A DNA stretch of 64,000 nt. Source: Sphagnum compactum (lineage: Eukaryota > Bryophyta > Sphagnopsida > Sphagnales). Where the stretch lies: assembly GCA_965153455.1 (NCBI GenBank), contig OZ234493.1, positions 27,518,213 through 27,582,212 on the forward strand, written 5' to 3'. Positions 1 through 11,400 of this stretch are shown here, piece by piece (within the stretch, counting starts at the first letter, position 1; each line of letters begins with the position of its first letter). The notes beneath the pieces are model-generated. The model was not told where the DNA came from. It did no database searches and saw only the letters and a list, made by a program, of their open reading frames with translations. The position numbers and the translations under genes are program-made.

Positions 1-54
1 GGAGAAGCATCAACGAAAATGTCAACAAAACGTCTTCCTCCAGTTGGTGCATGA
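1..54 (+). CDS. Possible 3' end of a gene cut by the left edge
   Basis: Frame 1 is open from the first base for 17 codons and ends with TGA at 52-54. The last residues read KRLPPVGA. Nothing identifies the protein and so short a stretch could be open by chance. The following 375 bases are AT-rich with no coding signal, as a 3' UTR or spacer would be. Confidence 0.2.
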   Translation, partial: GEASTKMSTKRLPPVGA

Positions 55-430
55 TTGGCTTTCATGCAGACAGATAATGTACAAATCTTACGAATGAATT
101 TAGTTTACCTCTATTATCCTTCTTCCATGCATCCCTCACAAGATAGACATTTACAACCTCCCGTTATCATTTAAGTTATTGTTTTTTGACCCTTGATTTT
201 TTTGAGTTCTTCAGATCAAATGTTGTCTCTATGTGCAAATGTTGTGAGCCCCCTTATTGGAAACAAAAAGCATGGACTCAATTGTAAACCTAATTTGGGC
301 TCTGTGCTGCTTTGCTCTAAGTGACAATGAATTGTTTTAAAAACAATGAAAGAAAAAGAAAACTACCGAAACTTCTGTCATTTTGACACATAATTTGTAT
401 GTAGGTATCTAGGGTTAGGGTTTTCCCCTT

Positions 431-725
431 GTTCCTGATGTGTTCCCATTATGTTCCCTTCAAGTTCCCAATGGGTTCCCATAAGGTTCCCCAAGTTCCC
501 AATATGTTCTTGAACATTTTCTCCATAGCACCCCACTTATTATCGCATATGTGATGGCAAATGTTGTCCTTCTTTCACCTATATAGGTGGGCCAAAGGGG
601 AGGAACTCTATACTTCAAATAGAACCTTTGATTTTGGGGAGCATTCATAGTTTCATTTCTTTTGAGTGATGGGCTAATCAAATTGGCTCGATGCAAAAAA
701 AAGTTGAACTTGGGAGGCACCTCAT
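431..725 (+). repeat. GTTCCC-family dispersed repeat, copy A
   Basis: The copy opens with a degenerate tandem array of 11-bp units GTTCCCNNNNN (about 431-516; one unit is 9 bp). A module follows with the perfect palindrome CACCTATATAGGTG, then GGGCCAAAGGGGAG, and near the end GGGCTAATCAAATTGGCTC. Related copies lie at 855-1150, 1230-1560 (inverted) and 2888-3080, with a weaker one near 27768. Confidence 0.8.
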
Positions 726-793
726 TTAATTATTGGGGAAGGTGAAATATGGATGCACTCAAGGTGCCTTGCTTTTTTTCTTTTTAAGTTGTT

Positions 794-821
794 GGGGGGG
801 GGGGGGGGGGGGGGGGGGGGG
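794..821 (+). repeat. Poly-G tract of 28
   Basis: An uninterrupted run of 28 G between repeat copies A and B. Other long G or C runs are at 4226-4245 (20 C), 21284-21304 (interrupted once) and 28787-28806 (20 G). Lengths of such runs are often unreliable in assemblies. Confidence 0.85.
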
Positions 822-854
822 CGAGGGGGAGATGGGATATTTTTTCATTTTTCC

Positions 855-1150
855 CTAGTTCTCAATGTGTTCTTCCCACTTTGTTCTTTTAAAGTTCCCA
901 ATAGGTTCCCCAAGTTCCCAATATGTTCCCCAACATATTCTCCCTAGCACCTCACTTTTATCCCATATGCTTTGGCAAATGTTGTTCTCCTTCACCTATA
1001 TAGGTGGGCCAAAGGGGAGAAACTCTATGTTTCAACATAGAACCTTTTATTTTGGGGAGCTTCCATGGTTTCATTTTTTTTTGAGTGATGGGCCAATCAA
1101 ATTGGCTTCTTGCAATTTTTTTGTTGAAATTGGGAGCACCTCATCTAATT
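855..1150 (+). repeat. GTTCCC-family dispersed repeat, copy B
   Basis: Direct-orientation copy of the element at 431-725. It has the same order: GTTC(C/T)C array, palindrome CACCTATATAGGTG, GGGCCAAAGGGGAG, then GGGCCAATCAAATTGGCTT. It lies about 425 bp downstream of copy A, so the pair also looks like an old tandem duplication with the poly-G run in between. Confidence 0.8.
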
Positions 1151-1229
1151 AACAGGAGAGGTAATTGAATTGAAATGAGACATCATTCAAATTAATTAGA
1201 CCATTGGTGCGCTCACAACTTTTTCTTTT

Positions 1230-1560
1230 AGAAAAAGGGAGCCATATTGATTGGTCCACCAGCAATTTTTTTGGAACATAGGGCATGCCCCCAATAGAAG
1301 CACCTCTTTGGAACCCCCTTGCAAAACAGAAACAAATGTGCTCCCATAGATTTCACCTTTTCAGTTAATATACATGGGAGTTAAACCCAGGTGCTATTGG
1401 GAACATCTTGGGGAACACTTTGGTAACTTGAGAACCCATTGTGCAAACCATATGGGATAAAAGTGAGGTGCTATTAGGAGCAAATTTGGGAAAAACTTGA
1501 GAACTTGGGGAACATAATGGGCACAAGTAAGGAACATGATGGGAACAGGGAAAAAATGAA
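1230..1560 (-). repeat. GTTCCC-family repeat, inverted rearranged copy
   Basis: On the minus strand 1560-1400 reads as a degenerate GTTCCC array with the linked phrase TAGCACCTCACTTTTATCCC also seen in copy B. The far end (about 1230-1255) matches the CCAATCAAATTGG module. The middle differs from copies A and B, so part was lost or replaced. Confidence 0.6.
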
Positions 1561-1604
1561 GAAAATTCCTACTCAATAAAAACCAACCACATGGCTGCTG
1601 CCTT

Positions 1605-1800
1605 GCGTGAGCCCTTATTTTGGTAATGTCCTCGCCCTTGTACTTTACCTTACACAAAATCCTAATTTGGCCCTCCTGAAAAAACCAACCAATGCACCCA
1701 ACATCCCCCCAACCTTCCCCCCTCCACAAACCCCAAGGGCCAAAACACTAATTGATTTTTGTGCCAAGGAAAATGCAATGAAGAGCCAAGTCTACGATGG
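1605..1800 (+). repeat. Second dispersed repeat, copy 1
   Basis: Contains GCCCTCCTGAAAAAACCAA, a C-rich stretch, then ATTGATTTTTGTGCCAAGG. The same blocks in the same order recur at 3795-3960 and 4270-4345, where about 300 bp separates them. No coding capacity is convincing. Confidence 0.6.
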
Positions 1801-2887
1801 AAGGTAGATAAACCTATCATCGAACACTAACCTATCACCGAACATGTTGGCAATTCTTTGTCAATTCTTCTTTGTTTTGAGTGATTTAAAATGTTATAGG
1901 AACGCCTTCTCAAGCTTTACAAATCATCTTTGGAGCCAAAGGAGCAGCCACAAAAGAGCAGGAAAGAATTCAACCTAACAGACAAAACTGATGCATCCAA
2001 AGGAATGTTGATGTGAAGACCAATGCAAAATGGGCATATCACCTCTAACAACCTTGTTCTTGGTCTTGGAATCATTCTTGTGAAATCATGGAGAAAAAAG
2101 AAGTTGGAGTCACATCATCCAAAGAACAAGAGCTTTTGCTTTTAGATCACCCAAATGAAACATTTTAGTTCTCAATGAAGGAGTTCACATTAATGACTTG
2201 AGGCCTCTAAATGAATAATCGTTTAAAAGTGCCAAAAGATCCATTACACTCATTTTTTAGTAATCATCTTCAAAGTTGAATTTGCCCATGAAAACCATTT
2301 AAAAACCATTTAAAAACATTTTTAATGGTTACATCATCATGAAAATAGTTCATCCATGAACTTCTGTGTTTTTATATTTTCATCCATTGTACATTCATAA
2401 TGTAGTTAAGAACTCCAAAAATGATTCCTTCAAATATTTTGATACATTAGTCTAAAACATGAACTTGTACCAGAACCTTATTTTTATCATGTATTCAGAT
2501 GTCCTACTACCACTAGTACCTAGGTTTGAAACTTTTTTTAATTCAAAAAATAATGAAAAAAATTCAAAATTCACCATTGAAAAAAAATGTTTGTTTTGGT
2601 TTTTGGAAAAAAAATGCACCAAGTTGTAAGAATTCATTGAAAAAAACCATTAGTCATCATTGTTGAATATTATTATTTTGACACAATATGAAACCAAAAT
2701 TTCATAAATCATTTTTATTGTGGAACTTAATTTTGAAAAATAAAATAATTATTTGACACTTGAATGCCCAAAAAAGAGTACTATGATATTGCTTTGATTA
2801 AGAATAACTAGTAAGCCACATGCACTTGCCCCTAATTTACCCAATAAAGGGGCCTTAGGGCCCTAAGTTTATGCCCTTGCCATTAGC
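1801..2887. other. AT-rich intergenic stretch
   Basis: No gene recognised. Short A/T runs throughout and no persistent open frame on either strand. Confidence 0.5.
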
Positions 2888-3080
2888 CTAGTTCAAAAGT
2901 GGAGACAAACCAATGTATAAATAGAAATTGGCTGAAGGGGAGGCACTCCATCTTTCAATAGAAATTCTATTTTGAGGAACCTCCAAAGTTTTTGTTTTGT
3001 TTTGTTTTGTGATGGGCCAATCAAAATGGTTGATTGCAAAAAAAAGAAAAAGATTGAACTTTGGAGGCACACCCATCTTC
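2888..3080 (+). repeat. GTTCCC-family repeat, copy lacking the array
   Basis: Matches the 3' module of copies A and B: AGGGGAGGCACTC, then GGGCCAATCAAAATGG and GGAGGCAC near the end. The leading array is absent. A separate degenerate GTTC array stands at about 3285-3365. Confidence 0.7.
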
Positions 3081-3794
3081 TTAATACCAAAAAAATAATT
3101 GCCCTGAAAATAACAATACTCAACAAGCACCCATGCTCTTATGAAAGGGTATTATTAAACCCAAGCCAACAATGGTGACAATCAATTTTAGGAATAAAGG
3201 GTTAATGCAAGCAATGAAATGACTCAGCACACTCGTACAGCCCATTATTTTTCATTTGGGGTGAAAGGGGATGTAAGATTTTGGTGTTCCCATGTTCTCA
3301 CATGTTTTCACAAGTTTCAAACATGTTCTCAGTGTTTTTGTGAAGATGTTGTCACAAGTTCCAAAATTACATTTCCAATGTGTAAACCCGATCAAAACTT
3401 TAGAATTACACCAAATGTTAAAATTTTACACTACTTAAATTAAACAAGCTATTTTGTGGAAGATATTATATATGAATTGTTTTTTCTTCCCACCCTAGTA
3501 TTATCTGCTCTGATTTTGTAGTACCCACATATTTAAATCATCTTAATTTTAGTTATAATTTCTTTTGTTTGCATCAACTTTTGATGTCCTACATTTATTC
3601 AGGTTTTCAATTTTTAGTACTTGAAATTGCGAGAGGGATGAGGAAAAAAATTGAACATGACAAGAATATGTGATAAAATTTATATATTTTAAAATATGTC
3701 TATTTCATATGTCACCTATGTAATGGGGAGGTGGCGAAGCACAATGTTCATATAAATATGTAAGTTTTTTCAAAGTGATTCAATTGTTAATGAT

Positions 3795-4345
3795 GCATGA
3801 AGAAATCCTTCACTTCACATATGCTTGAAAATGAAACATCTCCCACCCAAGACCCCGATTCAGCCCTCCTTAAAAAGCAACCAATGCACCAATCATTCTT
3901 CCCCCCCCCCAACAACCCCCTTGCCCCGGCCCCCACCCACCACCCACCCCACCAACCCAAAAAGCAAAAGTTCCCACCCATCAACAGTCCCTACACGTAC
4001 TTACTACTTACCAAAAGATAGGACGGGGGATGTTGTCATCCACGCCTGCGGATGTCGCCATAGATTCCATTAATAATACACCAGTCACTGCTGATGAGGT
4101 ACAGATTCATTTTAAGACAAAATTTCATTTGTTAGGTTTTCCATTTCTTTTGTTATGTATTTTATTTACTTTGTTATTATTATTCGTTGGATTTGCTCAC
4201 TTACTACTAGGTAATGATTTTTGTGCCCCCCCCCCCCCCCCCCCCTTAAAAACATAAAAAACAAATAAAATCGTTCTAAAAACGCTGATTGATTTTTTTG
4301 TGCCAAAGACAATGCACCGAAAGCCCGGTCTGCGATGTCGCCATT
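3795..4345 (+). repeat. Second dispersed repeat, copy 2 (interrupted)
   Basis: Blocks shared with 1605-1800 are at 3795-3960 (GCCCTCCTTAAAAAGCAACC and a C-rich stretch) and 4270-4345 (TTGATTTTTTTGTGCCAAAG). Between them lie about 300 bp including the 20-C run at 4226-4245, which looks like an insertion or expansion. The 3' end abuts the leader of the ZIP gene, so the repeat may form its distal promoter. Confidence 0.55.
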
Positions 4346-4379
4346 GTGGGAATTTTTTGAAAAAGAGAAAAAAAAAGGT

Positions 4380-5472
4380 GCGCTGTGCTGGGTTGGTTCC
4401 GGCTCCGCTCTCGACGCTGCTGCTCTTCTTCTTCTTCGTAACGATCGAGAACTACGCGGGCGATGGCGCATTCGCGTTCTCTCCTAGCGACGCCATCTGT
4501 GCTCCTTTCATATCCCTGCTTCTTCTTCTTCTTCTTCTTCGTTGCCGTCGGTACGAGATCTCCAAACTCGATGCGTGTCACACTCCGGCATCTGTGTTTC
4601 TTTTCTCTCCTTTTTTTCCCCCAGGTGCGTTGTTGCTTTATTTTTCCCCATGAAAAGTAGTTCTGAGGAGGGAGAATGCTCTCTGTGAGCTGTGGTAGGA
4701 GTGAGAATTTGGTTTCTAGGAAGGCGGATTGTGTGTTTCTGTGAGCGTTTGAAAGGAGGGAGAATTTGTAGGTGGGAGAAGGGAGAGGAAAAGCTGGTAG
4801 GTTGATCAGACGCAGGGATTTTGGTTTTGTTAAACCCTTAGGGTTTCAAGGGGTTCTGTAACAGGAGGAAGGTTAGGGTTTGATGTTCTGTGGTTGAACT
4901 TGGATCCCTTCTGTGCTGGAAGCTCCTTGCTCCCATTTGCCTTACCGGTAAATAATTTGTGCTCAGGTGTCGTTCCTCTCCTTCACTGCTGCTGTTTGTA
5001 GAGGTTGTGGAGAGTTCCTTACTATGAGTCTGCTGCAGAAGGATGATGCACCATTATATGCTGAGGCAGAGAGAGAGAAGATGGCTGATCTTGGTGTTGT
5101 TTTTAAAGCCATTTTTTTGGTTTCAATCTAGTTGGTCATTCAATCAGAATTCATGCTACTGATTCCTAGCAATGCAGATTGTCCTGATTTGCTTTCTACG
5201 TTTATAAGGTGGTGAAAGCGGATCCTCCTGTTTTCGAGGCACTGGTGAAATCTCTTTGTGGCAGAGAAGCTGAGAACAGCAATGGGAAGTTCTGTATGTC
5301 CAGTGTATGGCAACAATGCTGGCATTGTTGTCTATATTGACCTTTGTTTTAGTGTCTACAGCTCATAACCCCATTTTAAGGAATTCAACAATGTCTGGTA
5401 GCTTCATGCATCAGCTGGTTTTCTAACTCTAATAAACTGGTGGGATGGAGTGCAGGGCAAGCAGAGGACAGG
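4380..5472 (+). promoter_or_regulatory. Leader region of the ZIP gene with telo-boxes and a probable 5' UTR intron
   Basis: The base composition changes here from AT-rich repeats to a CT-rich then mixed leader. Two telo-boxes sit head to head at 4832-4846 (AAACCCTTAGGGTTT), with another TTAGGGTTT near 4873. A donor (ACCG/GTAAAT near 4948) and an acceptor (GTGCAG, ending at 5455) would remove a UTR intron and leave 17 bases before the ATG. The transcription start is not visible. Confidence 0.5.
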
Positions 5473-7676
5473 ATGGCGGATTGTGGACGATCAGATGATT
5501 TGTCATGTTATGATAAAGCAGGAGCATTACATCTCAAAGTGGCTGCAATTGCAATAATACTGATATCCAGTTCCCTTGGTGTTACAATGCCGCTTCTTGG
5601 TCAGCACTTCAGGTTTCTAAAGACAGAAGGAAATGCCTTTTTCATTGCCAAAGCATTTGCAGCTGGGATCATTTTAGCCACTGGATTTGTGCACATGTTA
5701 CCTGATGCTGCCAGTGCTTTAACCAATAGCTGCCTGCCTGACAGTCCGTGGTCCAAGTTCCCATTCTTTGGGTTTTTCGCTATGGTTGCAGCACTGGGGA
5801 CCTTGGTTGTTGACTTTGGTGCAACTGAGTTCTATGAAAGGCTTCAATCTCATCGAAGTGAGGTGAAAGCTTTGGCGGATGTACCTGCAGATGCTGGTAA
5901 GTTGGAATCAATTATTGTCCACCAAAATGTAGTCTTGATAGGGCAGTCCAGAGCTTGACCCAGCTTCTACTCATCTTTCCATCTTTTTGTCATGCTCCAG
6001 GATTAGTCAAAACCACAGTGCATTTCATCATGGAATTGTCTGCAGCTACCCCAGACTGTGCTCTCTCATACCTCCAGTGAAACACGACAACTGTGTGTCT
6101 GAGAACCACTGTCCAGGGCCCCTCCTGCAATGCAAAGCTTTGCCTATTTGAACCGAAGTTAGCTCTGGAGTGTTTTAATGTTGTATGAATTTTCATCAAG
6201 TGACTGTCACTTGAGCATCCCATGTTTCATGTGTGCTGCCGTATGTCCACTCCATTTTCCAAGGAGACAATGGACAACAGCTGGATGTCAAAACTCTGAA
6301 TGGATGATGATGACCTTGATTCATGTTAACATTGTGAACCCTAAACCTTAGATTTGAGTTTTAGAGTTACAGAAAGCCAGGGTCTGCTTTCTGTTAAAAG
6401 TGTCCTTGATTTCTGCTGTTGGCGGATCCTGACCAGGAGCAGTAGTTTGGGGATCTGCATGAACACTTGTAGGTCATTTGTCCTTATTGATTTTTGTTAA
6501 GTCCTCACAGATTCTCAGAATCTAGTTTCTCTCAGGTGTAGAGCTGTGAACTTTTGTTACTGAGGCACTTGCTGTCTTGATAAGCTAAAGCTGATATTAT
6601 TTGTTCTGTTTGGCTATTGCACCCAGCAACAGGAATATTCCCAGCTGAAATAGTTGTGGTGGAGAGCGAGAAACTGGATGATTCAGAGAAACAGGAAAAT
6701 AGAGGTGGACGGGTACATATAGTGGGCATGCGTGCCCATGCTGCTGCACATAGTCATAGCCATCCTGAAGGCCACCATGAGTGTGCAGATATCACACATG
6801 AACATGTGCATGGGCATGTTGGCCATACTCATGGGGTGGGTTCTATTTCAGATGAAGGGTTAGCACGGATCAGGCATGTGGTTATTGCACAGGTAAACCT
6901 TTTGTTTTTTGTTCTTTGGAGTTATTACAGTTCTTGTTGCTCTGCTTTGCTGACATGAAAGTGCTATTGTTGTCACTAGTTTTGTGTGCACATTGGTCCA
7001 AAGATACTTGTGCTCCAGGTTTCACTTGATTGCTGATCATTGTTTCTTCATTGCAAACAGGTATTGGAATTGGGAATTGTCGCACATTCAGTGATTATTG
7101 GAATAGCACTTGGAGTGTCAAATAGCCCTTGCACTATAAGACCACTTCTTGCTGCCCTTTCATTCCACCAATTTTTTGAGGGCTTTGCCCTGGGTGGCTG
7201 CATCTCTCAGGTTTGTCAAACACCCACCAATCTCTCAACATTCAGCTTTGTAGGCCAAGGATGCACAGGATACTTTGGAAACAGAACATTCTGGTTGAAT
7301 TTGCAGTGAATGAGGATAAATTATTTTGTAACCTCACATTACACTTTTGGGTGTGGGGTTCCATCACCAGGCACGTTATAAAACAATGTCGGCTGCAATC
7401 ATGTCATTTTTCTTTGCAGTCACTACTCCAGGAGGAATTGCAGTTGGAATAGGAATCTCTTCAAGCTACAATGACAACAGCCCCAGGGCATTAATTGTGG
7501 AAGGAATTTTTGATTCCGTGTCAGCAGGAATACTTGTGTACATGGCATTAGTGGATTTGATTGCAGCTGATTTTCTTAGCAAGCGCATGCGCTGTAATTA
7601 CCAGCTGCAACTCTTCTCTTACACAGCTCTCTTCCTTGGAGCTGGAGCCATGTCTGCTATTGCTCTCTGGGCTTGA
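5473..7676 (+). CDS. ZIP family zinc/iron transporter
   Basis: Predicted plasma-membrane divalent-cation importer (zinc, iron) of the plant ZIP/IRT family. Four exons fit in phase: 5473-5896, 6627-6892, 7061-7210, 7371-7676, about 381 residues, a normal family length. The N-terminal part has [20 protein letters not shown], then [16 protein letters not shown] (helices 1-2) and [16 protein letters not shown] (helix 3). Exon 2 carries the cytoplasmic metal-binding loop, rich in His ([21 protein letters not shown]). Exon 3 is the signature helix 4-5 region, with HS in [16 protein letters not shown] and HQFFEG. The protein ends in ALWA, typical for the family. The ATG at 5473 is chosen because the in-frame upstream codon at 5440 is GTG and lies before a likely UTR-intron acceptor. 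The N-terminal half most resembles the ZIP4/IRT3 branch, from memory. No signal peptide is evident. Confidence 0.93.
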
Positions 7677-8427
7677 ATCAGCCTCTCCCAGTTCATTGTA
7701 AAGATTTGTGTGATCTCACTAAACTGGGTTACATAAACCATGGTTTCCTATTATCCTTCCAGGTCATCTTGTCGAGTGTGTATCCAGGCACTCTAGGTTA
7801 AAATCCAACATTAGTGTTGAAACTTCAGCTGTTGTAACATCTGTCTACAACAACTGTAGTCCGGCTACCGACAGGAAGAGAAACTGTTACAAGAGTTACT
7901 TTTCATTTAAAAAAAGATTTTGCATAATGTTTCTCTGATGCAGTCAGTCAGTCAGGCAGAAATGAACATGATCAATGATGAATACATTTGTTGCACTGAA
8001 TGGATTTTGTTTCTGACCTGATAACTAGTTTTCATGAAGAAAGAAATTAATCCCTGCAGAGTTGAAACTGCTAAGGCTAAATATATACAAGCTATATGAC
8101 CAGCAAGCTGGAAACCTTTTTCTAGCAATATGCAGGATCTGCTCTGGTAAGGAAGAACTGAACAGCATGTATCTAAAGAGTAAACATCTGTGTTGAGAAT
8201 CTCAATATTGTTTACAGGAATGTGTTTTATATCTGGGAGGAAAGTCCCAAAATTTTAAGAGAAAACATAAAATCAACATATCAGCTCCCTTCTCTAAGAA
8301 TTTTATCCACAACTAGAAACAGGGAATTGAAAAATCACTGTTTTTAATATATCAAAGAAATAGCTGTTCTTGTTTGTAAAATGCAAGAAAACTCTCCTCA
8401 GTGATAGCAGTGGTCCTTTGGTCATTC
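7677..8427. other. Convergent intergenic region between ZIP and the phosphatase
   Basis: Holds both 3' UTRs and their unmapped polyadenylation sites. No other gene seen. Confidence 0.6.
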
Positions 8428-11400
8428 TCATTTGGTGAATTGGAAAGAGTCCTCAACTGTTGTCGCCGTTGAACTAGTTACAAACTGCAGAGTTGTTAAC
8501 ATATATCAGCTGCTGGCAATCAATTCTTATTAATTTTCATATGTGGTACGACTCTTGCTCTGAAGCTTTATTGCACTATTGATAACAATACCGCAAGATT
8601 AGTTCAGGATATGGTCACGCAAGCATAAGAAATTGAAGGCAATAAAATTAGGTCAGTATGGTTGTACAAAGCATAAGAGATAAAAGAAAAGGCAATAGGA
8701 GTATGAGATTGTTACTTGAACATATAGGCGGTTTGGATTAGCTTGTATGTAGGTGTATCCAAATTTAGAAATACGCACCAAACTCCAGGTGTGAGGCTGG
8801 AACAACAAAGCCAGAGATGACAAACTTTCACATCATCTTTTGCATGAATAATAGTGTTCTTGGTTACACCTCAATTGGAACCAATTGGTTGGTTACATCA
8901 CAATTGGAACTTTTTCACATTGTGGGTTTTCACAGAACTCTCCAAAGAAGTAGCAAATCCAAGTCTGGAAGTGTCAGGGGATGACTTACTGTTGTTGAAA
9001 AAGAATCAAGAGTGAATCCTGCCATCCCAAATACTGCATGCACAGGTGCTTTGTAATCTGTGTTGTTGTATGTGTCTACACCATTTACATTTGACGGGAA
9101 GGCCAGGCATTTGCTTTTGTAGACAGCACATGTGCGCTCATAGTTGTGGACATGTCCCCACACTGCCAAATCAACCTGCCAACCCAAACACAACTCCAGA
9201 AGCAAGGAATATGAAAAAAGCCAACTCATGTGGGGAGGGGGAAAGTAAGGAAGCAGCACTACCTTGCCATTGAGAAGTAAAGGCTCAATTGCAGGAGGGA
9301 ATGATGGGTCCACAGCTCCACCTATTATGTCATTCACAATTGTGTCCTGCTGAGATGAGTATGCGGGTCGATGCCTGCACACAGAAGAAAGACGAAATAT
9401 ATATATTTTCTCTGCAGATAAATTTTGCTTAAAAGAAGAGTTGCTCACACATGCCATCTTCAAAACAAGCCATCTTCAAAACAAACATTTGGTACCAAAT
9501 TTGCAAGAGCCAAATTGTAAGCATAGAATTGTAAAGAGAACAGATGTAGTTAGGTAGACCTTATACATACCCAGCAAATATTACCCAGGGAGTTGATGAG
9601 CGATCCACCATTGCAAGATCGTTCTGGATCCAGTTATACTGCAGGTACCAAAGATTACAAGTCAGATAATTTTACAGGATTTGTGGCCAACCCAAATTCA
9701 TAAATTTGTTCATCAGGAATCTTAGTGTTGCAAAATTGTTGGATGCAGGTTTCATGATATTATCATGAGCACCAACCTGTTCACTGCCTTGAGTCCAATC
9801 ATGCTCAGTGGACATGACTGTGAAATGCACAGGGCCTGATTCAATAGAATACCATGGTTTGTCCAGTCCTCCTTGTGTGGGCATTGGAAAGTATGCCTCA
9901 TATGCCACACCGCACTCTCCCCCAGAATCAGGAGTTTCATAAACAGATCCTGAAGATGGGAAATCCCTGCAACAATTTTTTGGAAAAAGAAATCACCCAA
10001 TCATTGAAATCAATCTTCAACACTTGGAGTGATCTTCAAGAGGTTTGAGAGCTTGATCGATGTTTGAAGACAAAAAGAGAAATCTGTTCGACACAGAGGA
10101 ATCTATCTCTGTGAATCTATCCTCCAAATGTTATGGGGTATCACTTAGGATGACTGTTTGAAAAGCAATGGGTTTGCTTGCCAGGATGATGTTGCAAATT
10201 GGAATTGGTTACAAAAAAAGACTCATATGTGATCTTTCATAGAGCAAGGAAATACATGTCTCAACTCAATTTCTGTGAATACATTGTTCACATTTGCTGA
10301 AGATAAGAAGACTTGGGTGCCAGAGATTGACACATATAGTGCAAACCTTTCATGGTTACCAATTGCAGTCATGTAAGAGACTCGAGAAGCCACAGGGTTG
10401 ATCATCTCCAGAAACGAATCCCACTCTACCATAAATCCTGTGGCATAACTGATATCACCCACATGAAACACCAAATCCACATCCTCAAGTGTAGACATCC
10501 GTTCTGTCAATGCATCTATAACCCCAAGAGCTCCTGGCTGCAAGAAGCACAAGCCGGATGCAGATCAAGTCTTGTATCAGTATTGTAATTTCACAACCTT
10601 CAATCAAAACTTCCAACTATGTAAGCTACAAGCTGCATTGTGTTTTTTCCCCCCTTTTTCTTGGTCTTGATTGTTTTTTTGGCTCTCAGAGTTGAGCTCT
10701 TGTTTGCTATTGGGCAAATGCATGGTTGGGTGCACCAAAGGGGTGGCAAGAAAAAACATCCACTAAAGTTCATTTCGTAATGTATTTTTACATTGCATCA
10801 GAGCATGATGCAATGCATAGGGATACCACAATTACAGATCTTATGTTAGTTTTTCCTTTTGAAGAAACAATGTTTTCAAGTAATCTTTTGTCAGCCTTGA
10901 TGTACCTGAACATAATGTTCATCTGAATGATCACGCTCTGCTTTGCCCATGTCTCCATACATCACCACGTTCAATGTCTTTGCTCCTGCAGCTGGTGGTG
11001 TTTTAAAGCTTCTGCTTGTTGTCCATCCTGCTACAGCACTAGTGCACACCATAGCCAAGCCCAGTTCCATACCACATGACACTTCAAGGTCAATGGAGAT
11101 GTCAATCATCTGTTGCCGCAACACCAATATGGTTTGCATAATTTTTCCATATATCATTCTTGATGAATTCTGACCTCCCATAGTAGTAGCTGTAGCTGGA
11201 GGATGGTGTCAGCTGTGTCATCAAGGCAGTGTGGATGTAGCCTGGATCATGCCATCCGAAACCAGATGCTGGATTGTCCAGTTCAGCTGCAAATTCAAAC
11301 ATTCAGGAAAATTAGGGGCAAGCTTCAGGAGCAGCAGCTGTTTCAGACATGGGTCTTTTGTTGTTCAGCTTCAGGAGGAGGATCAGTTTCATCAGGCCTT

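Noticed and set aside
4300-4653. Plus-strand 117-codon frame rich in Leu/Phe just before the ZIP gene
   Set aside because: It begins inside a dispersed repeat and is produced by CTT/TTC runs in the ZIP leader; an overlapping frame on the other strand is equally long.
8930-8989. Ending the phosphatase at the stop at 8930
   Set aside because: Reading through the GTAAGT at 8989 gives non-family text; splicing to 8796 and then 8484 restores the conserved C terminus in phase.
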